Source: Alkalimonas sp. (GTDB taxonomy: Bacteria > Pseudomonadota > Gammaproteobacteria > Enterobacterales > Alteromonadaceae). From it: 7,364 nt of DNA. This document shows, in pieces, positions 1-5,513 of this stretch. The notes under the pieces were generated by a model that was given only the letters and a program-made list of their open reading frames with translations, searched no databases and was not told the DNA's origin. Position numbers and translations under genes: made by a program. The stretch spans positions 1 to 7,364 of the forward strand of contig JAIUMG010000168.1 of assembly GCA_022565655.1 (NCBI GenBank), written 5' to 3'. Each line of letters starts with the position of its first letter. The first letter of the stretch is position 1.

Positions 1-18
1 AGGCTCTGCTTCAAGCGA

Positions 19-53
19 GGGCGCCATTTTAGTGATTTAAGTTCCGCTGTCAA
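19..53 (-). promoter_or_regulatory. Downstream stable-RNA-type promoter (P2-like), pointing out of the left edge
   Basis: On the minus strand a perfect -35 box TTGACA (53-48) is followed after 16 bp by TAAAAT (31-26) and the GC-rich discriminator GGCGCCC. Near-consensus hexamers with a GC-rich discriminator are typical of rRNA and tRNA promoters under growth-rate and stringent control. Transcription would start near position 19 and leave the window. The gene served lies outside, so rRNA versus tRNA operon is an inference. Confidence 0.6.
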
Positions 54-126
54 CCATGCTTTTACAGTTTTTGTTGCGTTTCTTATCTCACCCCGGAACT
101 TGGCTAGTGCCCTGTTCCGTTGGCAT

Positions 127-161
127 GGCGCGCATTATAGGGGCTGCTAAACAGGAAGCAA
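127..161 (-). promoter_or_regulatory. Upstream stable-RNA-type promoter (P1-like), pointing out of the left edge
   Basis: On the minus strand TTGCTT (161-156), a 16-bp spacer and a perfect TATAAT (139-134) are followed directly by GCGCGCC. The -10 plus discriminator closely resembles E. coli rrn P1 promoters. An A/T-rich stretch just upstream (about 162-220) could serve as an UP element. It lies about 108 bp upstream of the second promoter, an arrangement like the tandem P1/P2 of rrn operons. A small inverted repeat (94-99 with 114-119) lies in the putative leader. No 16S, boxA or tRNA sequence is inside the window to confirm the target. Confidence 0.6.
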
Positions 162-203
162 CCACTATTCATCTTTTCAAAGTGACTTTGCTGGAAAAGT
201 AAG

Positions 204-1325
204 CTAGTTGTGTTTTTTTAACGCAATAGCAGCTTTTAAGCGCTGCTTGCCATATGAGAATGCTTTTTGAAACACGTCAAGGCTGACGGGGATATATTGG
301 TATTCTGCAGCAGTACGTCCTTGCTCTATATCTACATCTGGGTCATTCAAATAAACAAAATAATCATCTGCATCACACAAAACCACCCAATGTGGTGCTT
401 TACTGCGATCAAACTGCCACGTACTAATAAGAATAAGCACAAGGTAGCCATCATTTAACCACCGCAACAGCTCTGTTAATGAAAAATCTTGTATCTGTAC
501 AGAAATCCCTGCTTGCTCAACCTTCTGCAACTCGACCTGATACACCCACTCCAAAATGGTTTTCTTTTCTTGGGTTCGAACCGAGTCCATAAATAGCGGA
601 CCATTCTGGTTTAATAATACCTGCACATCAAAACCACGTTTAAATGCAGCAAGTGCTAACCCTCGGGGCCCACAGCCGCCATGCCCAGAAGTCATAAAAA
701 TGGTAGTTGCTTCACGCCATATTTCTAACTCCTCTAAATAAGGGTGATATTGATTGGGTTCAAAATAATTCATTGCCATCAATAATGAAGCCGGGCCGCA
801 GGTAAAAGACGTACTTTGTTGAATGTATCCCACCTGCGGTCTGGCAGCACCGGCATCAAAAAAGTACACTCTTTTTTGCATACACAGAGCATCACTGTGA
901 TCTTCATAAAAGTCATGCTTAACATCAAAGTCTTGATACCCCTGACTTCGATACAGTTGGATAGCCGCTTGGTTATCTAGCCGGACCTCTAATCGCAGAA
1001 ATACGCAGCGTCGCTGTCGGGCAGCCGCTTCTGCTTCGTTCAGTAATTTTTGTGCATAGCCCTGCTTTCTCTCGCTTGGAAGTACAGCCAATGAATAGAG
1101 CCTTGCAAGGCTAGTACCTCGCCGATATAACACCAGAAAATAGCCGACGATAGCATCGTGCTTCACTAGCAACTGAATATCACTGCGCTTATCAAGAATG
1201 AAATGCCGGAAGCTACGTCGGCTCAATCGATCCGAGGCAAAACAAGCTTGCTCTAATTGCAACAAAGCAGTTAAATCAGCGAGTTCGGCTGATCGAACCA
1301 ACAACTCAGAACCCTGATACGGCAA
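204..1325 (-). CDS. GNAT acetyltransferase fused to a C39/papain-like peptidase domain
   Basis: This is a 373-residue two-domain protein. Residues about 8-150 form a GNAT (RimI-like) acetyltransferase: the acetyl-CoA loop is R86-x-x-G89-x-A91, and a typical C-terminal GNAT segment (LEVRLDNQAAIQLY then GY) lies at 112-130. Residues about 163-370 form a C39/papain-like cysteine peptidase domain with the motif TCGPA (presumed nucleophile C176, oxyanion Q169 or Q170), H312 in PHWVV and N327/D328 in LNDPD, so the catalytic set looks intact. No signal peptide is visible, so it is probably cytoplasmic. This fusion is known as a frequent neighbour of RLAN-type RimK-like ligases, and one sits divergently next door. 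It may process, acetylate or act as amidoligase on a peptide; the substrate is unknown. The start is TTG, chosen because AGGAG lies 9 nt upstream and no in-frame ATG occurs near the domain start. No clear terminator follows the stop. Confidence 0.9.
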   Translation of the reverse strand: MPYQGSELLVRSAELADLTALLQLEQACFASDRLSRRSFRHFILDKRSDIQLLVKHDAIVGYFLVLYRRGTSLARLYSLAVLPSERKQGYAQKLLNEAEAAARQRRCVFLRLEVRLDNQAAIQLYRSQGYQDFDVKHDFYEDHSDALCMQKRVYFFDAGAARPQVGYIQQSTSFTCGPASLLMAMNYFEPNQYHPYLEELEIWREATTIFMTSGHGGCGPRGLALAAFKRGFDVQVLLNQNGPLFMDSVRTQEKKTILEWVYQVELQKVEQAGISVQIQDFSLTELLRWLNDGYLVLILISTWQFDRSKAPHWVVLCDADDYFVYLNDPDVDIEQGRTAAEYQYIPVSLDVFQKAFSYGKQRLKAAIALKKHN

Positions 1326-1334
1326 TACAGCATA

Positions 1335-1339
1335 CTCCT
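1335..1339 (-). promoter_or_regulatory. Ribosome binding site that fixes the TTG start of the GNAT-C39 gene
   Basis: AGGAG lies on the minus strand 9 nt before the TTG at 1325. An ATG at 1333-1331 begins only 1 nt after the AGGAG, too close for normal initiation, and opens a different frame that stops after 20 codons at 1271. TTG is therefore the better start. Confidence 0.6.
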
Positions 1340-1365
1340 GCGGTTAAAACAAAAAATGAAGGCGC

Positions 1366-1394
1366 ATTGAAGCCTGTTCAGTACGATAGCTCAA
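1366..1394 (-). promoter_or_regulatory. Weak candidate promoter for the GNAT-C39 gene
   Basis: TTGAGC (1394-1389), a 17-bp spacer and TTCAAT (1371-1366) each match four of six consensus bases. The predicted start near 1359 would leave a leader of about 34 nt, which fits the ribosome binding site. Weak hexamers suggest that an activator is needed. The -35 ends 2 nt from the palindrome at 1397-1429. Confidence 0.3.
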
Positions 1395-1396
1395 GA

Positions 1397-1429
1397 GAAT
1401 TTCCTTGCTAGTGACGAGCAAGGAAATTC
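1397..1429. repeat. Perfect 13-bp inverted repeat with 7-nt spacer in the divergent intergenic region
   Basis: The arms GAATTTCCTTGCT (1397-1409) and AGCAAGGAAATTC (1417-1429) are exactly complementary around a 7-nt spacer. The arm centres are 20 bp apart, about two helical turns, as expected for a dimeric regulator binding one DNA face. It sits midway between the two divergent genes (71 nt from one start, 64 nt from the other). A transcript crossing it would also form a strong stem-loop, but no U-tract follows on either strand, so an intrinsic terminator is unlikely. An operator or activator site shared by both genes is my preferred reading. Confidence 0.75.
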
Positions 1430-1430
1430 A

Positions 1431-1461
1431 TTGTCATTTCATCAGCTATGCTAAGTACAAT
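1431..1461 (+). promoter_or_regulatory. Weak candidate promoter for the RLAN-ATP-grasp gene
   Basis: TTGTCA (1431-1436) and TACAAT (1456-1461) are each close to consensus, but the 19-bp spacer is longer than optimal. Such spacers are typical of activator-dependent promoters. The -35 abuts the palindrome ending at 1429. A start near 1468 would give a leader of about 25 nt containing AAGGA at 1479-1483, 10 nt before the ATG. Confidence 0.3.
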
Positions 1462-1493
1462 AAGCCAATGCTCATAACAAGGAACACTAGTGC

Positions 1494-2960
1494 ATGTCTA
1501 AGCTTTTAATCGTAGTCGATAAATTGCAGGATTGGGGGCCATTTTTCCAATACGATGGTGTAGTGACTCTGGCTGACTACCTGAAACTGCCGGTAAAAAC
1601 AAAGCAGCGGGTACGAGTCATTAATTTATGTCGCCAGGCCCAATACCTCGGTTCTGGTTACTATTGCTCTTTATTGGCTGAAGCCCGAAATCACCACGCG
1701 ATTCCTTCAATCAAAGTATTTAATAAATTTAACCGGGATGAAATCGCCGATGTGATTGATGACATCCCAAGCGCTACGCTGAAGCAATTAAATAAAGAGC
1801 TAAGCCATGAAACCGACAACTCATTATCATTTCAAATCTATTTTGGTGAAACGCCCAATAAACATCTAAAAAGAGTAGCGGGCTTCTTATTTGAAGCATT
1901 TCCGGTGCCTATTTTGCAAGTGGACTTGATTAAAAAGCAGCAGTGGCAAGTAAAAACATTGCGCATTGGCAGCCTGCATAAACTAGTGGAGGCAGAGCAA
2001 ACTTTGTTTGCTGAAGCCTTGGAGCGCTTTAGCCACAAAATCTGGCAGGTTGAGCCAAACCAACGCCACTTTAAGTATGATGTGGCTGTTTTGGTGGATC
2101 CTAATGAGCAGTTCCCGCCCTGCACACCTCGCTCTATCGAGTTATTCTGCAAAGCCGCGAAGAAAGCAGGTATGGATACTGAAATTATAGGCGCTAAAGA
2201 CAGTCATCGATTGGCCGAGTTTGATGGCTTATTTATTCGGGAGACCACAGCGGTAAATCACCATACCTTTAAAATGGCATTAAAGGCGGAGCGCGAAGGC
2301 TTGGCCGTCATTGATGACCCAAACTCTATACTACGCTGTAGCAATAAGATTTACCTGCAAACCCTGTTCGAGCAGCATAAAGTGCCCGTGCCGGATGGTC
2401 TGATGCTATTCAAACAAGATACCGATAACCTGGAACGAGCTGCCGACCTACTTGGCCTGCCGATGGTATTGAAAATCCCGGACGGTAGCTTTTCCCGAGG
2501 AGTGGTCAAAGTTAAAACAATGACTGAACTGAAGCAGCAAATGAAGCAGCTGTTTGAGCAAAGCGCAATCATTCTGGCACAGCGTTATACCTTTACCGAG
2601 TTTGACTGGCGAATTGGCATCCTGAATGGCAAACCACTATTTGCTTGTAAATACTTTATGGCTCGCGACCATTGGCAAATCTACAAGCATGGTAATGGAA
2701 AAACACAAAGTGGCGCTTTTACCACCTGCGCTATTGAAGAGGTTCCCAACCATGTGCTGGATGCAGCCATCCGAGCCTGCGCGCCTATAGGCACCAGCTT
2801 ATATGGTGTCGATTTAAAACAGGATGGTGAGCGCGTGTATTTGGTTGAAGTTAACGATAACCCAAACATTGATGACGGGGTAGAAGACTTACATCTGGGC
2901 AACAAGCTATACGATTTACTGGTAGAAGACTTTATCCGCCGCATCGAGCTCAAACGATAA
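1494..2960 (+). CDS. RLAN-domain RimK-like ATP-grasp ligase
   Basis: This 488-residue protein has two parts. Residues 1 to about 185 match the RimK-like ATP-grasp N-terminal (RLAN) domain, including the characteristic YLGSGYYCSLLAEAR at 51-65. Residues about 195-485 form an ATP-grasp ligase of the RimK/glutathione-synthetase type: K285 (SNK), K327 with the flexible Gly/Ser loop GSFSRGV (331-337), R373 in DWRIG, and metal-ligand residues D440, E452 and N454 in VEVNDNP. Such enzymes use ATP to make an acyl-phosphate and join it to an amine, forming peptide or amide bonds. RimK itself adds glutamates to ribosomal protein S6 but is about 300 residues and lacks RLAN, so the name rimK is not applied. 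The likely partner is the divergent GNAT-peptidase fusion. The ATG start is preceded by AAGGA 10 nt upstream. Substrate and product cannot be read from sequence. Confidence 0.9.
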   Translation: MSKLLIVVDKLQDWGPFFQYDGVVTLADYLKLPVKTKQRVRVINLCRQAQYLGSGYYCSLLAEARNHHAIPSIKVFNKFNRDEIADVIDDIPSATLKQLNKELSHETDNSLSFQIYFGETPNKHLKRVAGFLFEAFPVPILQVDLIKKQQWQVKTLRIGSLHKLVEAEQTLFAEALERFSHKIWQVEPNQRHFKYDVAVLVDPNEQFPPCTPRSIELFCKAAKKAGMDTEIIGAKDSHRLAEFDGLFIRETTAVNHHTFKMALKAEREGLAVIDDPNSILRCSNKIYLQTLFEQHKVPVPDGLMLFKQDTDNLERAADLLGLPMVLKIPDGSFSRGVVKVKTMTELKQQMKQLFEQSAIILAQRYTFTEFDWRIGILNGKPLFACKYFMARDHWQIYKHGNGKTQSGAFTTCAIEEVPNHVLDAAIRACAPIGTSLYGVDLKQDGERVYLVEVNDNPNIDDGVEDLHLGNKLYDLLVEDFIRRIELKR

Positions 2961-2967
2961 AAAACAC

Positions 2968-2988
2968 AAAAGCGCCGGGAGCGCTTTT
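2968..2988 (+). terminator. Probable rho-independent terminator of the ATP-grasp gene
   Basis: AAAAGCGC (2968-2975) pairs with GCGCTTTT (2981-2988) around the 5-nt loop CGGGA, starting 7 nt after the stop codon. The T-run is short and partly inside the stem. The other strand shows a longer T-rich stretch past the hairpin, so it may act in both directions. Confidence 0.55.
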
Positions 2989-2991
2989 GGA

Positions 2992-3040
2992 CAGCTTTAG
3001 CTGGCCTGCAATGCAGGTTTTTACCATGGATGGTAAAAAC
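2992..3040. repeat. Three further hairpins between the ATP-grasp gene and the tRNA terminator
   Basis: Three inverted repeats follow in series. CAGC/GCTG (2992-2995 and 3000-3003) has a TTTA loop. CCTGC/GCAGG (3005-3009 and 3013-3017) is followed by five T's and could be a backup plus-strand terminator. GTTTTTACCA/TGGTAAAAAC (3017-3026 and 3031-3040) is a perfect 10-bp stem with a TGGA loop. The last two share G3017, so they cannot both form fully. They lie between converging transcripts and probably help to insulate them. Confidence 0.45.
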
Positions 3041-3063
3041 AAAAAAACCGGCCAAGGCCGGTT
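3041..3063 (-). terminator. Rho-independent terminator of tRNA-Leu
   Basis: On the minus strand AACCGGCC and GGCCGGTT (3063-3056 and 3053-3046) form a GC-rich hairpin, followed by a run of T's (3047-3041). It starts 5 nt past the tRNA 3' CCA. The strictly perfect loop is only 2 nt, so the innermost pair is probably open. The CCGGCC core is shared with the terminator near 6216-6231. Confidence 0.8.
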
Positions 3064-3067
3064 AATT

Positions 3068-3154
3068 TGGTGCAGATGGAGAGACTCGAACTCTCACGCC
3101 CTTTCGAGCACAAGCACCTGAAGCTTGCGTGTCTACCAATTCCACCACATCTGC
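3068..3154 (-). tRNA. tRNA-Leu, anticodon CAG
   Basis: This 87-nt gene encodes its own CCA (3070-3068). The acceptor arms GCAGATG (3154-3148) and CATCTGC (3078-3072) pair fully, with discriminator A at 3071. The anticodon stem CAAGC/GCTTG encloses the loop TTCAGGT, giving anticodon CAG, which reads CUG codons. The long variable arm and the T-loop TTCGAGT are as expected for a class II leucine tRNA. It appears to be transcribed alone, with its own promoter and terminator. Confidence 0.97.
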
Positions 3155-3183
3155 ATGGTATGTCGGGCATCACTGCTCAACAT

Positions 3184-3218
3184 GGCGCACAGTATAGCGA
3201 GTTCGAAAAAGCTGTCAA
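3184..3218 (-). promoter_or_regulatory. Strong stable-RNA promoter of tRNA-Leu
   Basis: A perfect TTGACA (3218-3213), a 16-bp spacer and TATACT (3196-3191) are followed by the GC-rich discriminator GTGCGCC. The predicted start near 3184 lies about 30 nt before the mature tRNA 5' end. The GC-rich discriminator suggests stringent and growth-rate control. The -35 hexamer is part of the hairpin at 3211-3244. Confidence 0.8.
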
Positions 3219-3244
3219 CTGCAATATGCAACATATTTGACAGC
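3206..3244 (-). terminator. Putative terminator of the udk-transporter-oxygenase operon
   Basis: On the minus strand GCTGTCAA (3244-3237) pairs with TTGACAGC (3218-3211). Inside, ATATG/CATAT (3236-3232 and 3228-3224) pairs around a TTG loop with a 5-nt bulge on one side. Five T's follow (3210-3206). The structure begins about 36 nt after the oxygenase stop. The stem is less GC-rich than classic terminators, so efficiency is uncertain and some readthrough into the tRNA is possible. Confidence 0.5.
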
Positions 3245-3279
3245 ATTGACTGCACTCGCATACTTCATCAGCAAAGCGG

Positions 3280-4230
3280 TTATTTTTCACTCTTTTTCAG
3301 TAAGCCAATCTCCTCCAGGCGCTGCAATAAATAGTCGTTGGAGTTAATCGGTTCAGGATAACGATTTGGTCTGCCCTCATTGATGCAGCTCGGTAAGGTT
3401 TCAATAACAAAATCCGGGGTCGGGTGCATAAAAAACGGAATGGAATAACGGGGTTCCCCTGCCGCTGCGCCTGCCGGATTCACCACCCTGTGAGTCGTCG
3501 ATGGCAACACATGATTGGTTAGTCGTTGCAGCATATCACCAATATTCACCACGATGGTACCTTCAATGGTCGTGACGGGCAGCCAGCTGCCATCACGGCG
3601 CAGAATTTCCAAACCAGCTTCATTGGAGCCAACCAATAAGGTGATCAGGTTAATATCTTCATGCTGACCGGCCCGGATCGACTCAGTTGAACTGTCTTTA
3701 ATGGGCGGGTAATGGATTGGCCGAAGAATGGAGTTGCCGAAATTCACCTTATCAGCAAAATAGTCCTGAGGCTGTTGTAAAAATAATGCCAGCGCCTCAA
3801 GCACACGGTTGCCTAAACTTTCCAGCTCCGTGAATAACCGATAAGTTGCTTCTTTAAACCCCGGCACTTCCGTTGGCCAGATATTCGGATACAAGCTAGG
3901 GTGTGGTGCCGGGCCATCCAGCTCGCGGCCAACATGCCAGAATTCTTTCAAATCCGGGTGATTGCTATCTTTGGCTTTCTCAACACCAAAGCCAGTATAA
4001 CCTCGGGCTCCACCCTGGCCGGGCTGATGGTATTTCGCTTTTACATCGTTCGGTAAAGCGAAGAACTGTTTAATCGCACTATAGGTATTTGCTACCACTT
4101 CATCTGAAATTCCATGGCCACTGATGCCGCAGAATCCAAATTCAGTGTAGGCCTTGCCAATTTCGGCAACAAAGTTATCTTTGTCGGTGGCAAACCGTCT
4201 TATATCTAACGTCGGAACTTGCTGTGTCAT
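3280..4230 (-). CDS. 2-oxoglutarate/Fe(II)-dependent oxygenase, isopenicillin N synthase family
   Basis: This is a soluble enzyme of about 316 residues with an N-terminal DIOX_N-like region (PTLDIRRF, then GFCGISGHGI) and a C-terminal 2OG-FeII_Oxy double-stranded beta-helix. Numbered from an upstream ATG at 4254, the iron ligands are H198-x-D200 (QHEDINLITLL) and H255 (THRVVNP). The 2-oxoglutarate/substrate-binding RYS is R269-x-S271. All key residues are present. The ATG at 4230 is preferred: MTQQVPTLDI is the usual family start, AGG lies upstream of it, and the ATG at 4254 has no ribosome binding site. It is the last gene of a cluster with a nucleoside transporter and uridine kinase. The same family contains fungal thymine 7-hydroxylase, so a pyrimidine base or nucleoside substrate is a reasonable inference. 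Other small-molecule substrates remain possible. Confidence 0.9.
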   Translation of the reverse strand: MTQQVPTLDIRRFATDKDNFVAEIGKAYTEFGFCGISGHGISDEVVANTYSAIKQFFALPNDVKAKYHQPGQGGARGYTGFGVEKAKDSNHPDLKEFWHVGRELDGPAPHPSLYPNIWPTEVPGFKEATYRLFTELESLGNRVLEALALFLQQPQDYFADKVNFGNSILRPIHYPPIKDSSTESIRAGQHEDINLITLLVGSNEAGLEILRRDGSWLPVTTIEGTIVVNIGDMLQRLTNHVLPSTTHRVVNPAGAAAGEPRYSIPFFMHPTPDFVIETLPSCINEGRPNRYPEPINSNDYLLQRLEEIGLLKKSEK

Positions 4231-4271
4231 AAATAAGACCTGTTTGGGTACCATGACAAACTGGCTACGCC

Positions 4272-4277
4272 ATTATA
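4272..4277 (-). promoter_or_regulatory. Possible internal -10 element before the oxygenase gene
   Basis: A perfect TATAAT lies on the minus strand between the transporter stop and the oxygenase start. No good -35 box is found 16-18 bp upstream. A start near 4265 would leave too short a leader for the ATG at 4254 but a good one for the ATG at 4230. An independent low-level promoter is possible. Confidence 0.25.
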
Positions 4278-4287
4278 TGTCGAGGTA

Positions 4288-5496
4288 CTAGCCTAAGGAA
4301 AAAAAGAGCCCTGCAATGGCAGCACTCATTAAGTTAGCTAACGTTGCAGCCAGCAGAGCTTTTAACCCCAGCTCAGCAATGTCAGCCCGACGGCCGGGAG
4401 CCATGCCCCCTAAACCGCCTAATAAAATCGCAATGGAGGAAAAGTTAGCGAAACCACACAGGGCAATCGTCACGATCACTTGCGTATGCTCACTCAGTTG
4501 TTCCTTCACCTGAACATAGTCCAGATAGGCGACAAATTCATTAATCACCAACTTTTGGCCAATAAAGCTACCGGCAACCCGGGCTTCTTCCCAGGACACG
4601 CCCAAAATAAAGGCCAATGGCTGGAACACATAGCCAAAAATCAATTGTAGCGTCAGATCATCCTTACCAAACCAGCCACCAACACCACCAACAATGCCAT
4701 TCACCAACGCAATCAATCCGACAAAGGCCAGCAACATGGCCCCCACGTTCAACGCCAACTGCATACCACTGGAGGCACCAGATGCAGCGGCATCAATCAC
4801 ATTGGTATGGGGTTTTTCGGTACTGATTTCGGTTAATTCATTCTTTGGTTGATCCGTTTCTGGCAGGATCATCTTGGCCATTAAAAAGCCCCCTGGCGCT
4901 GCCATAAAGCTGGCGGCAATCAGGTACTTCAGCTCAACACCAAGCCCGGCATAGCCGGCCAGTACGGAGCCAGCCACCGATGCCAGCCCCCCAACCATCA
5001 CTGCGAACAGTTCAGAACGGGTCATGGTTGGAATAAAAGGGCGAACAATCAGCGGTGCTTCAGTTTGGCCGACAAAAATATTGGCCGCAGCGGACATTGA
5101 TTCCGGTCGGCTAGTACCCAGTAACTTTTGCAAACCACCACCAATTAGGCGGATCACCCAGGTCATAATGCCGATGTGGTACAGTACAGCGATTAAAGAG
5201 GAAAAGAAAATGATGATGGTGAGTACATGAATGGCAAAAATAAAGCCTTGCGAAAAATTGCCTAAGTCACCAAACAAAAATTGAATGCCGGCATTGGCGT
5301 AGCCAATCACATTAGCCACCACCAAAGAAATGTTGTACAACACATCCTGACCAAAAGGTACATACAACACAAAGGCACCAATGGCCAATTGAATGGTAAA
5401 AGCGCCACCAACGGTACGCCAATTAATACGATTACGATGTGCCGATGCTGCATAGGCCACCAACAAAAGGACAATAATGCCCACTAATCCCATCAT
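4288..5496 (-). CDS. nupC: Concentrative nucleoside transporter, NupC/CNT family
   Basis: This 402-residue inner-membrane cation-nucleoside symporter has the normal length for bacterial CNTs. Visible are an N-terminal hydrophobic helix (about 3-18), a second near 30-47, the central gate/scaffold region, and the family signatures GQTEAP (143-148), NEFVAY (319-324) and CGFANFSSIAI (347-357). These motifs carry residues that, in the Vibrio cholerae CNT structure, contact uracil and ribose and help to form the sodium site (here Q144, T145, E146, E320, N351). Uptake of uridine and related nucleosides is therefore expected. Ion coupling (Na+ or H+) is not certain. The gene starts 17 bp after udk, with AGGGA 7 nt before the first of two adjacent ATG codons. 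Co-transcription with udk fits uptake followed by phosphorylation. The symbol rests on family resemblance. Confidence 0.93.
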   Translation of the reverse strand: MMGLVGIIVLLLVAYAASAHRNRINWRTVGGAFTIQLAIGAFVLYVPFGQDVLYNISLVVANVIGYANAGIQFLFGDLGNFSQGFIFAIHVLTIIIFFSSLIAVLYHIGIMTWVIRLIGGGLQKLLGTSRPESMSAAANIFVGQTEAPLIVRPFIPTMTRSELFAVMVGGLASVAGSVLAGYAGLGVELKYLIAASFMAAPGGFLMAKMILPETDQPKNELTEISTEKPHTNVIDAAASGASSGMQLALNVGAMLLAFVGLIALVNGIVGGVGGWFGKDDLTLQLIFGYVFQPLAFILGVSWEEARVAGSFIGQKLVINEFVAYLDYVQVKEQLSEHTQVIVTIALCGFANFSSIAILLGGLGGMAPGRRADIAELGLKALLAATLANLMSAAIAGLFFSLG

Positions 5497-5513
5497 AGTG
5501 TGTTCCCTGAGTG

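Noticed and set aside
173..199. Nested stem-loop just after the GNAT-C39 stop codon (CTTTT/AAAAG outer, CAAAG/CTTTG inner)
   Set aside because: AU-rich, bulged, and no T-run follows on the minus strand, so it cannot be supported as an intrinsic terminator.
1838..3055. Minus-strand open frames of 73-124 codons opposite the ATP-grasp gene
   Set aside because: They are antisense shadows of a strongly supported gene, with no recognisable domain or ribosome binding site. One also runs through the terminator hairpins.
3068..3154. tRNA-Leu as an integration site for a genomic island
   Set aside because: No integrase and no direct repeat of the tRNA 3' end is visible elsewhere in the window. The flanking genes look like ordinary chromosome.
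3237..3264. Plus-strand promoter-like pair TTGACA (3237-3242), 16 bp, CATACT (3259-3264)
   Set aside because: The TTGACA is explained by the inverted repeat. The promoter would only make antisense RNA into the 3' end of the oxygenase gene, with no gene on that strand.
3125..3334. Plus-strand open frame of 69 codons across the tRNA
   Set aside because: It overlaps the tRNA, its promoter and the end of the oxygenase gene on the opposite strand, and its protein resembles nothing.
4316..5487. Several plus-strand frames opposite the nucleoside transporter
   Set aside because: They are low-complexity antisense translations of a membrane protein gene, with no independent coding signs.
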